From positions 310,001 through 374,000 of the forward strand of contig CAVPVD010000003.1 in assembly GCA_963709155.1 (NCBI GenBank): a stretch of DNA of 64,000 nt, read 5' to 3'. The notes under the pieces were generated by a model that ran no database searches, had not been told where the DNA came from, and saw only the letters and a list, made by a program, of their open reading frames with translations. Made by a program: the position numbers and the translations under genes. Every line of letters begins with the position of its first letter. Position 1 is the stretch's first letter. Shown here piece after piece: positions 17,827 through 26,367 of the stretch. The DNA comes from Bog-159 sp963709155. Its GTDB lineage: Bacteria; Acidobacteriota; Terriglobia; Bryobacterales; Bryobacteraceae.

Positions 17827-18624
17827 TTACACCGTGTCATCGATTAAGCGGTATTTCATGGTGCGGAAGTGGCTTTCCGAATAGGGGTTATCGTCGGAGA
17901 CGTAAGGTCGGCTGTGCGTCTTGGTGACGCCCAGGTCGGCCATCAGAAAGGCGAGCGGCTTGGAAGTCATGACCCGGCCGCGGTCGGCGTGGATGTTGAG
18001 CTGGCCGGCGGGGACTTGATGCTTGCGAATGGTTTCCTCGATGAACTGCTTGGCCAGTTCCGCAGCTTCCCGATGGGCGACCATCCAGCCGGTGACGTAG
18101 CGGCTGAAGACGTCGAGGATGACATAGAGATAGAAGTAGGTCCACTTGGCCGGCCCCAGCAGTTTGGTGATGTCCCAGCTCCAAAGTTGGTTCGGCGCGG
18201 TGGCCAGCAGCTCGGGTCTTTGGTAAGACGGATGCACGAGTTGATCGCGGCGCTCGCCGGATTCGCCCTCTTGTTCCAGGATGCGGTACATGGTGCGGGT
18301 CGAGCAAAGGTACTGGCCTTCGTCCAGCAAAGTGGCCTGCACCGCCGCCGGGGAGCGGTCCTGGAATCGCTCTGAGTGTAAGATGGCCAGCACACTGGCG
18401 CGTTCATCCGGACTAAGGGCGCGTGCCGGAGCGAGCGGATCCGGGGGTGGGGCCGGCTCGGGCAGCGGCGCGGCGGATGGGCCCAAGACCGGCCGCTGCC
18501 TATAGAAGGAGGCGCGGGCCACCCCCAGGAAATCGCAGGCGGCTACCACGCCTACGGCAGGAGACAGATGGGTGACAGCGTCCATCAGAGCGTCTCCTCG
18601 GGGTCCGCCTTCGGCAGGGGCCAC
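17827..18624 (-). pseudogene. IS3 family transposase OrfB (3' truncated)
   Basis: This is the rve/DDE integrase part of the IS3 transposase, 265 aa. The HTH_21-like region (SPDERASVLAILHSERF) is followed by the core with WSWDITKL, DVFSRYVTGW, NIHADRG and NPYSESHFRTMKYR. All three acidic residues (D, D, E) remain. After FRTMKYR the family sequence ends abruptly with LIDDTV and a stop, so roughly 50 C-terminal residues are gone. In its frame the reading is open upstream through an A8 run shared with orfA, which allows a -1 frameshift fusion. It is probably inactive. Confidence 0.85.
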
Positions 18625-19130
18625 CCCAACAGAGCGCCCACTTTTTTTTGAACATCGATGACGATCTCGGCTTTACGCAGTTGCTCGGTCAGGCGCTGGT
18701 TGTCCTTGCGGAGCTTCTGGATTTCCTCTTCCTGGGGATTGCATTTGGACTTAGGGCCGCGCTGGTGCGGGGTCAGTCCCTTGAGAATGCCGTTCCGCCG
18801 CTCGCGGCGCCAGGTAGCCAGATGCGAGGAGTACAGGCCTTCGCGGCGCAGTAGGGTGCCAATGGCGCCTGGTTGCGCGCTGGCGGCATCGGCCTGCGCC
18901 AGGACGCTCAGTTTGTATTCGGCCGTGAAGGATCGACGCTTGGCGTTGGCGACGACCTCCGGGTTCGGACGTGGAGGGGCGGCCAGGTCGGGCGCGACGG
19001 TTTTGCCCACCGCTGCACTCCGGTCGGCCTCGCTCCGCTCGGCCTCCCTACGTTGCGCAGCGGCGGGCAAAACCGTGGGGGAAGCCGGAGGGGCCGAAGA
19101 TATTCCGTTGTTCTTCACATGGATTCCCAT
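18585..19130 (-). CDS. IS3 family transposase OrfA
   Basis: This 181-aa protein has the DNA-binding part: a helix-turn-helix region (RRSFTAEYKLSVLAQAD and LRREGLYSSHLATWRRER), then a leucine-zipper-like coiled coil (EEEIQKLRKDNQRLTEQLRKAE). It overlaps orfB by 40 bases. The run of eight A on the coding strand (18642-18649, read AAA AAA) is a plausible -1 slippery site that would join it to OrfB. The annotated start adds about 55 low-complexity residues containing a hairpin; the natural start may lie nearer RPNPEVVANAKRR. Confidence 0.85.
   Translation of the reverse strand: MGIHVKNNGISSAPPASPTVLPAAAQRREAERSEADRSAAVGKTVAPDLAAPPRPNPEVVANAKRRSFTAEYKLSVLAQADAASAQPGAIGTLLRREGLYSSHLATWRRERRNGILKGLTPHQRGPKSKCNPQEEEIQKLRKDNQRLTEQLRKAEIVIDVQKKVGALLGWPLPKADPEETL
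18997..19076. repeat. Inverted repeat inside the orfA 5' region
   Basis: ACGGTTTTGCCC (18997-19008) and GGGCAAAACCGT (19065-19076) are perfect inverted copies. The arms continue inwards as CCGCTGC/GCAGCGG, with one unpaired base in between. The loop holds alternating C/G-rich words (cctcgctccgctcggcct). It looks like a separate short palindromic element that entered or was captured by the IS. Confidence 0.5.
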
Positions 19131-19148
19131 TCTCGCCCTGCTCAGTAA

Positions 19149-20066
19149 TTACGACCAGGAGCTCTGTCTCATCCATGTTGGCACGGAGGGGCAACTCATT
19201 CGTCCCGACGATCCCTCCTCCAGCAGCCAGGGATTCATCGTCTGACCGCCGAACCAGATATCGTTCAGCGCCAGCGTGCCCATGCTCAGCTTGGCGACAA
19301 GCACGGCGCCCGCCGCATGCAAACGCTTCACTACCGCCGCATCCTGGGCAGGCACCCGATTCCGGAACGGCTCGGCGCCGTAGGTAGTGGGAATGCCCGC
19401 GGTGTCCATAAGGTCCTTCGCGCCCCAAGGGATACCGTGTAATGGCCCACGATATTTGCCCGCGCCGATCTCCGCATCGGCCTGCCGCGCTTGCCTGAGC
19501 GCAAACTCGCGCGTCAACGTGATCACGCAGCGCAATTTCGAATTGAAATGCTCCAGCCGCTTCAGGTATAAGAGCGTGAGGCGCTGCGACGTGAGTTTTC
19601 GTTGCTCGATCCATCGTGAAAGCTGTGCCAGTGGAGCGAAAGCAAGATCCGCATCGTTTGCGGGCAATGGTCCCGGATCGTGGACGGTGCGCACAAATCG
19701 ATCGCGCGCCGGGCCTCGGCTTTGGCCAGGCAGGACCGGGTCCCACTGCGAATAAGGAGCGATCGCCGGTTCCAAACCCACCTTGCGCGGACCCGAACGC
19801 CGCTCGTACAACGCAGCCATGGTGGTGCGCCAACTCTCTGCCGCAACGGCGCGCTCCGCACCGCTCATCTCCACCTGCACGAGTTTTTCCGCTTCGGCGA
19901 AGGTGGATGGCGATACGTCGGGTCCTACCGCCGGAGCCGTGCCGAACGCCGGCGGCGTGCCGGGCGGCGGTTCGGGCGGCTTCTGTGCCTGGCTGGGCCG
20001 AACGGCAGCCGCGGCGAACGCGCCGAGCGTTGTGCCAGCCAGGAATTGCCTGCGCGATCTTGCCAT
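19149..20066 (-). pseudogene. Amidase signature family enzyme, truncated by the IS
   Basis: The frame starts with a twin-arginine-type signal (MARSRRQFLAGTTLGAFAAAA). It continues with the amidase N-terminal half: GPLHGIPWGAKDLMDTAGIPTTYG carries the catalytic Lys of the Ser-Ser-Lys triad, followed by VVKRLHAAGAVLVAKLSMGTLA. It reaches MNPWLLEEGSSG, the start of the Ser-rich signature, at 19203. After that the sequence is IS DNA, giving a junk tail to 19149. Both catalytic serines and the C-terminal half are lost, so the product should be inactive. Confidence 0.85.
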
Positions 20067-20107
20067 ATTTCCCCCGATCCTGAATTGTACCTGGACGCGG
20101 ATCGGGG

Positions 20108-21454
20108 TTACGTGGCAAAGACGTAGGTGTTTAGGAAATCGTTGCGGAACTTGCCCTTTGGATCGTATTTCGCGGCCAGCTCGATGAACGCCCCACGCCT
20201 TTCATAGTGTGACCGGATTGCGGCCGGAGACAGGGTGAACAGCTTGCCCCAGTGAGGGCGCGGCTGGAATGGAGAGAGCTCCTTTTCGATGACGGGAAGC
20301 AAGTTCCTGACCGCCGGCCAGTCCGGCTTCCAGGTGAAGTGGATGGTCACACTCGGACGCCGGTAACACGTGCTCATCCACAGATCGTCTGCCGCAATCG
20401 TGCGGATCTCCGAGATCAGCAGATGCGGGGTCACCTGGTCGCGCAGACGTTCCACCGCAAGTATGGCGTCAATGGCGTTGGCGCGAGATACGAAATATTC
20501 CGACTGGAGTTCCTTTCCGGCGCTCGGCGTGAAGCCCATGCGGAAGTGCGGCAGCCGGTCGTACCATGGCCCCGGCACGCCCATTTGCTCCGTACAGTTC
20601 TCGGCGGAAAGCTCGGCAATCGGATGGAGATTCCGGGTTGCGAGCTTCGCACCGAAGAACTCCGGCGGCGCCGCGAATGGCTGCCCGTCTCCGATACGGC
20701 TCTTGATCCACACCTCCTGGATACGCCGATTCTGCCAATCGGTGAACAGGCTGACGCTGTAGCCGCTCGCCTGAATGCGATCGAAGTTGTCCTTCATTTG
20801 GGCCAACGGCATATCTTCATATACGAATTGCCGCACCTGGTATGTGGGCTGAATATCGAGCGTAATCCGGGTGATCACGCCGAGAGCGCCCAGCCCGACC
20901 ACCGCTCCCCGGAAGACTTCGCCGTCCGCTTTGCGGGATAGTTTCACTACGTCGCCCGCCGCAGTGACGATTTCAAGGGCGGAAATAGCGGTGGCAAGGT
21001 TGCCGTTCCTCTCGCCTGAACCGTGCGTAGCGGTGCTGGCGGCTCCGGCGATGGAGATATGGGGGAGCGAAGCCAGGTTGTGCAACGCAAAGCCCTTGCT
21101 ATCGATGTGCGGGCAAAGCTGGCCGTACGTGATACCTGCATCGACGGTCACGGTGCGTGCGGTGGCGTCGAGCGCAACCACCTCATGCAGGGGCTTCAGC
21201 GACAACAAGTTGTATCGGCTGTCCGCAATGGAGTTGAAGCAGTGGCGGGTGCCGAGCACCTTCACTTTATCTTCCGACCGCAGGAAGGACCGGATCTGCT
21301 CCACTGAGGCGGCTTCATGCAGGTGATCCGTGCCATAAGAGAGGTTGCCGGCCCAGTTGGTCAGCGGCTGCTTCGCCATCCAGGCCTGGACCGGTCCGGC
21401 TCCGTGGCTCGCGAAGCCGGCGGACAGCAGCTTGAGGAAGGTTCGTTTGTTCAT
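20108..21454 (-). CDS. FAD-linked alditol/aldonolactone-type oxidase
   Basis: This 448-aa enzyme has an exported-type N-terminus (MNKRTFLKLLSAGFASHGAG), a PCMH-type FAD domain (about residues 35-200) and a C-terminal ALO-like domain. The segment VLGTRHCFNSIADS matches the flavin-binding loop of alditol oxidase, in which the His binds FAD covalently. HISIAGAASTATHGSG is the second FAD loop, and PHWGKLF near the C-terminus fits the family. It probably oxidises a sugar alcohol or sugar lactone with O2, producing H2O2; the substrate is not known. Confidence 0.85.
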   Translation of the reverse strand: MNKRTFLKLLSAGFASHGAGPVQAWMAKQPLTNWAGNLSYGTDHLHEAASVEQIRSFLRSEDKVKVLGTRHCFNSIADSRYNLLSLKPLHEVVALDATARTVTVDAGITYGQLCPHIDSKGFALHNLASLPHISIAGAASTATHGSGERNGNLATAISALEIVTAAGDVVKLSRKADGEVFRGAVVGLGALGVITRITLDIQPTYQVRQFVYEDMPLAQMKDNFDRIQASGYSVSLFTDWQNRRIQEVWIKSRIGDGQPFAAPPEFFGAKLATRNLHPIAELSAENCTEQMGVPGPWYDRLPHFRMGFTPSAGKELQSEYFVSRANAIDAILAVERLRDQVTPHLLISEIRTIAADDLWMSTCYRRPSVTIHFTWKPDWPAVRNLLPVIEKELSPFQPRPHWGKLFTLSPAAIRSHYERRGAFIELAAKYDPKGKFRNDFLNTYVFAT

Positions 21455-21520
21455 GCGTGCCTGGTTAGGGATGATATCAAATCGGCGCGCGTCATGGCGC
21501 GGCTAATGCGGCCCTTGTGC

Positions 21521-22402
21521 TTAGGGCAGCACGAAGCTATAGGAAGTGTAGCGGATCTCGCTCCAGGCGAGTTCAGGCATGGCGTATCCTGGAAAGCGTG
21601 GACGGTTGACCGGTGTGAATCGAATACGGATGCGAATTGCCCTGCGGCCCTCCGTCAGATCGCGCGGGATCAGGAACTCATCGTCGCGAAAACGCCGGTT
21701 CGAAGTCTGCACAATATGCTGAGTTTCGCCCAGTTCCGTCGGCGGATTCGAATACACGCAGGTATTTGAACCGGCCAGATACCAGACACCGGCGGGCGTC
21801 CATCGTGGTTTTCGGTCATTAGCGCCGGCAATGTAGACCTCGGCGCGCTGATTTGGAGATGCATAGTCCAGCTTGCGGCGAAGCAGTACGCCAAGGTTCC
21901 GGGAATCGATTTTCATGGTGAATTCCGATGTGCCCCGGGTACGGCGGCCGCGCTCGGCGTGCGGCGGGAAAACTTCCCGGCCATCGAGTGTGTCTACTCC
22001 CCATTCGTAGCGTGAACTGATCTGGTAAGGTGCGGACGCCTCGGGCGACGTGTACCCGTGCGCCTTTTCACTTGCGGCGTCGGCGATCGCCAATTCGTCG
22101 GTCTGCACCAGGGTGGCGCGCGGCGCTCCGTACCAATATGCGACCGTTTCGTAGTGTTCGTGGATTGGTTGGTGCCGCCGTGTTCCAACGTGATGCGTGC
22201 CGCCAAGATGAGAATATTGCTTAAGCCAGTTCAGTACCGCTTCATTTCGTCCAGCGGCCACGACGCGTCCAGAGCCCAGGATTTTGGCTATCTGCACAAA
22301 GGTGAATCCAGGGCTGTGAGACAGCGCGCGACAGCCGTAGCGAAGGTCGCGTCCGAGACGCTCAATAGATGTCCAACGCAACGTCCTGAATGCCTCCATC
22401 AC
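21521..22402 (-). pseudogene. Chimeric remnant: ADOP permease start joined to DUF2961 protein end
   Basis: This 293-aa open frame joins two unrelated pieces. Residues 1-39 (with IERLGRDLRYGCRALSHSPG) match the N-terminal segment of acidobacterial ADOP/MacB-like permeases, just before the first transmembrane helix. From about residue 40 it continues as the C-terminal part of a DUF2961-type protein: HEHYETVAYWYGAPRA, SRYEWGVDTLDGREVF, RGTSEFTMKIDSRNLGVLLR, KLDYASPNQRAEVYIAG. Neither part is complete. The fusion is in frame, so a chimeric protein could be made, but it most likely marks a deletion scar. Confidence 0.6.
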
Positions 22403-22614
22403 GTGACACAGGCTCTATTCGAGGACCTGCCTTTAGTTACACTTTCACACACCTGAGGCTATGTCTGGCTAAAGTCAGTTCCGCCACAACGCCCTTCTTT
22501 ATGGAACGGGATTGACGCAATCGAGCGACGAGGGTGGCGAGAAAGTTCGCACGGCGTCTACAGTGGACCGGAACGACAAGCGCCGGATTCGCGTTCCGCC
22601 CCTTCAGTGGAGTG

Positions 22615-24510
22615 TCAGCGCATAAAGCCCTGGCGGCGCGCCTCCGCTATAGCCGCGTCGAGGGCGCTAGGTTGGTCGAGCGCTTGGCAGGGCGTCTTGG
22701 CCCATCCTTTTTGTGCCGGCGGGGGGAATTTCTTGGCGACGTTTTGGTCAGAGTACCTCCCCATGTGCTGGAGGGCAGTTAAGACCGACCCGTAGCAGCA
22801 AGTCGTATCGCTGCACGGCCGGACAGGATGGTTGCTCAGGTAGTGATTGGTACGATTCCGCGCGAGGCGATCGAACTCCACCATCTGCCTGCGGAAGTCG
22901 GCAATAGCCGTGCCGACGATCTCCAGAATCCGGCCGGTCTTGCTGCCGTAGTAGGCCTGTTCCACCTTGGCGAAGCGGAGCAGCGCCTCCGCGGCGCGGA
23001 CGGGGTCTCCGCCGGCATTCTGCACTAGCTCGTAAGCGGTCTTCCACTCTTCAATCAGCCCCACGTAATCGTCGACGTCGTGTTCATTGAGCGTCTTCAG
23101 GGCCATCACCCTTTCGGCGGCAGAGAGGCTATCGTCGCTGGCCCGGCCGCCGGCCCGGCTCTTTACGGCGCCCTTGACCAACGCCCCGAGGGCTAATTCT
23201 CCCATGGCCGGAACGCCTTCGGTCCAATTCTCCAGGTCGAAGCTGATCCAGTTTTCCCAACTGGCGTTGAACAGCGTGTGAAACTGTTCCACCTGTTTCC
23301 AGAGCACACCCGACCCGATTCCTTCGTCGCTCAGATAACCTTCGCCCAGATTGACGACCACTCCGACGTAGAACCCGGCGTCGTTAATATTGAAGGGACC
23401 TTTGACCCATTCGCTGCCCATGTCGAGGACGCCGGCTTCCGCCTCATTTTGCAGAATGCCGTGGGCCGCGCGCGCCAGTTTCTCGAACGCCGCCGGATTG
23501 CGGCGGCGATTGGCTTCGATGGTCAGCTCGGTCCAGAAGCTTTTCTTCATGGGCGAGCCGTATTCCTTTTTGAAATAGCTCAACTGGTCGAAAGCCCAGA
23601 GGCCCTGGTCGCCGCGGCCCATCATGCCGAGCCAGGTGTTCTGGATGTTCTTGGAACTGGCCACCTTGCCGAGATGGTCGAGCAGGCGCGCCGCCGCACC
23701 CTTGCGCATACCGGTTTTGCGACTTGCCGCCAGTTCGCCCGTGATGATCGTGTTCCACAGCCCACGCAACTGCGGATAGGAATTAGCCGTGTACCGGCTG
23801 ACCGCGAGCGTGACGTAGGTGACGAAATTTTCGAGATCTTCGCCGGCATCCGCGACTTCTACGAAACGCTTACGGACTCGCGACAGGGCTTCCCAGAGCT
23901 TCACCGCGTCATCGCAATTCCTGATCTTCGTGGCGGGCAGGGTGATGCGACCCGACGGGCCGATGTCAAACCACGTGTTCTTGAGCATTTCATAGTCGTA
24001 ATTGAGGTTGGTGAAGGCCCCATAAATCTCCTCCAGGCCGCCACGTTTGAGCAGGACAGAAATGTCGCTCAGTGCCCTTTCGCCGAAGTCTTCGTTGATC
24101 ACCTGGAAGCCGCCAGAGTCGGTCCGGGTGGGGCCGAGGCCGCCAAGCGAGTCGATGTGCGATTTGGAGCGATTTGCCCAGAAACTCGACCACCCGTCGC
24201 CCACGAATTTCGTCACCACCTTCACGCCCGCCACGGTCCCCACCGCCGTCGCGACGGGCAGGCTCAACGGAGCGCTAATAGCGCCCGCACCGACCGCCGC
24301 GATCCCCAGCCCGACCGTGTTGAGGCCGATCTCGACGGAACTGTCCGAGAACCATTGCGCCCATGTATCGGTACGCTTCCCTTTGTTGTAGTGGATGACG
24401 TCGCCGCGCTGGACCACGGCTGCCACCCCATCCATTAACTGCTGGCAACGCGGATTCAGCGCATCCCACCAGACCGGCTTGTGAGCGCTCCACCAACTCG
24501 GATTCGGCAT
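22615..24510 (-). CDS. Unrecognised 631-aa protein
   Basis: The family is not recognised. The N-terminus is rich in Trp (NPSWWSAHKPVWWDAL). A hydrophobic glycine/alanine-rich segment at about residues 62-105 (IGLNTVGLGIAAVGAGAI..., TAVGTVAGVKVV) looks like a membrane-inserting hairpin. The rest is mixed helical and charged, and the C-terminus holds a cysteine cluster (CSDTTCCYG). No signal peptide is seen. The long uninterrupted frame, the ATG with a GGTGG box and the position between a remnant and a divergent secreted-type gene support a real gene. The glycine-rich segment resembles membrane-active toxins, but this is only a resemblance. Confidence 0.6.
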   Translation of the reverse strand: MPNPSWWSAHKPVWWDALNPRCQQLMDGVAAVVQRGDVIHYNKGKRTDTWAQWFSDSSVEIGLNTVGLGIAAVGAGAISAPLSLPVATAVGTVAGVKVVTKFVGDGWSSFWANRSKSHIDSLGGLGPTRTDSGGFQVINEDFGERALSDISVLLKRGGLEEIYGAFTNLNYDYEMLKNTWFDIGPSGRITLPATKIRNCDDAVKLWEALSRVRKRFVEVADAGEDLENFVTYVTLAVSRYTANSYPQLRGLWNTIITGELAASRKTGMRKGAAARLLDHLGKVASSKNIQNTWLGMMGRGDQGLWAFDQLSYFKKEYGSPMKKSFWTELTIEANRRRNPAAFEKLARAAHGILQNEAEAGVLDMGSEWVKGPFNINDAGFYVGVVVNLGEGYLSDEGIGSGVLWKQVEQFHTLFNASWENWISFDLENWTEGVPAMGELALGALVKGAVKSRAGGRASDDSLSAAERVMALKTLNEHDVDDYVGLIEEWKTAYELVQNAGGDPVRAAEALLRFAKVEQAYYGSKTGRILEIVGTAIADFRRQMVEFDRLARNRTNHYLSNHPVRPCSDTTCCYGSVLTALQHMGRYSDQNVAKKFPPPAQKGWAKTPCQALDQPSALDAAIAEARRQGFMR

Positions 24511-24667
24511 CGGACCACCCTATGCATAGATTGTCCGGAAACTCACACTTCCGGTTCGCCCAGTATATCGTACAAAGCGCGCGTTTCTCCGAAGGAAGAC
24601 CAAAACACCCGATAGGTCGTTCAACCCAGCAGATGTATAATCGCTCTTAACGGAGGTGTGAAGATTT

Positions 24668-26341
24668 ATGCGCTGCGCATCTCTTCTGCTTTACGGCGTC
24701 ATGTTATCCGTGGCGGCCGATCTATTTGGTCGGGCGCCCGTGATTCAGAGTGGTGGTGTCGGAAACGCCGCCAGTAACGTCACTCTAACTTCTGGCTCAC
24801 CGCAGATGTTGATCGCCATCAAGGGGCAAAACCTGGCCACTTCCACGGAAGCCGCCGGCGCCTATCCGCTTCCGTACACCCTGGGCGGCGCCACCGTCTT
24901 TTTCAATGGACAGCCGGTACCGATCTTATATGCCTCTCCACAGCAACTTGACGTACAGGCGCCGGGTGCTTCCGTGTCTGCCGGCCAGACTTACAGCGTG
25001 CTTGTCAGAACCGCGGCTGGAGTGAGCAGTCCCTACCCGATTCCGATATCCACTATCACGAATGTAGGTGTTTTCACACAGGATACGAAGGGCTGCGGGC
25101 AAGCAGTAGCATACAACGTCCACGCGGATGGCAGCGTCAGTCTGAATACGCCGCAGAACAGTCTTGATCCACCAGGGACTGGGGCCTTACCTTTTTTCTA
25201 ACCGGCCTGGGTTATTTTCCCGATCGGATGGAGGGCGTCCCCTGGACGTACGATCCGCCGGATAACGACCTCTACGGCGGGTTCTCGCTCTACTTCGGTG
25301 CTCCCGGCCTCACAAATGTGGCCTGGGCGATGAACTCACAATATTTAGGACCGGCGCCTGGGACCGTGGGCATTGACCAGGCCAACCTGATGGATCAATC
25401 GACTGGGGCGATTCCTCATGGCTGTCACGTGCCGGCGTTTCTGTCGGGCGTTTACGCGACTAGCCAGTTAGTGGACGTAAGCATCCAACCGGGGGGCGGT
25501 TCCTGCTCCGATCCCGACGACGGCACGCTCGGCGTCGTCAATTGGCAACAAACCACGGTCAGCGATTACGGTCAGATTTCCACATCTGCCGCGATTGTCG
25601 CCCAGTTCATCCAATCCAACGGCCTGGGTCTTTGGCCGCCGGGTCCCTACGGGGCCAATTCCGTGGGTGTGTGGGCTGTCGGGTCCGTTTACAACCAGTC
25701 CGCCTGTGTCCTGCAGCGGATCGCTCCCCAGCACGCTCGATGCAGGTCAATTGGGGCTGACCGGTCCAGGAATCGGCAGCGTCACGTTGTCGCCTTCGGT
25801 TCAATATGGGCGCGCGACGTATCAAATCACTCCGCCGGGCGGAGTCATTGCGGGTGGTACCTATCAGGTAGCGGGTCTTGGCGGTAGCCAGGTCGGCCCG
25901 TTCACTGCCAGCGGGCACATCCCGGCGCCCGTGATGCTGAATATTCCACAACTCGCCGGCGCCCCACTGACGGCGGACGCTTACGGCAATTACAACTTCT
26001 ACTGGACCGGTGGGGATGACGATAGTTATGTGGTGGCGCAGGTCTTTGCTCTTAACGGGCGCTTCGAAGCCGTGGCCTCCGATTTGGGCTCCGCCGGGTC
26101 CATTTCAATCTCGGCTGTGGACGTCAATTGCGGCCCGGGACTTCACCTTTATTGCAATGTTCCGGTTCCAGCCGGCCAGCCCGTTGAGGCCATCATTACG
26201 CAAGCACCCGTCTGGTCGCAGACTGCCTGGACGCAGCCTGCCGGCGCGCCATCGCTGCCTTTCGCCGCGCCGGGACTGGCCATGGGCGGCGAGCTGACCT
26301 GGACCTATGTGTGGGACTTGAAGGCGCTGGCCGGCAATTGA
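24668..26341 (+). pseudogene. TIGR03437-domain exported protein with two frameshifts
   Basis: The first frame (24668-25201) has a signal peptide and a TIGR03437-like Solibacter domain (IAIKGQNLATSTEAAG, YPLPYTLGGATVFFNGQPVP, ILYASPQQLDVQAPG). Near 25175-25190 the frame shifts: the sense reading continues as TFFLTGLGYFPDRMEGVPW in a second frame (to about 25715). Around 25700-25735 it returns to the first frame as PSTLDAGQLGLTGPGIGS and runs to 26341. The two shifts compensate. Restored, it would be about 557 aa, probably secreted. The shifts may be mutations or sequencing errors. Confidence 0.7.
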
Positions 26342-26367
26342 GGTTGCGTCCAGAAAACAACCCCCAC

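Larger units (their letters stand above)
17827..19202 (-). mobile_element. Truncated IS3-family insertion sequence
   Basis: Two overlapping transposase frames on the minus strand define an IS3-type element. The 5' edge is near 19202, where the amidase reading frame stops matching; the sequence just inside reads TGAGTTGCCCC. The 3' end is missing: orfB breaks off near 17850, a few residues after the last catalytic Glu, and no matching terminal repeat was found. The rest of the amidase does not reappear on the far side, so a deletion accompanied or followed the insertion. Confidence 0.75.
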
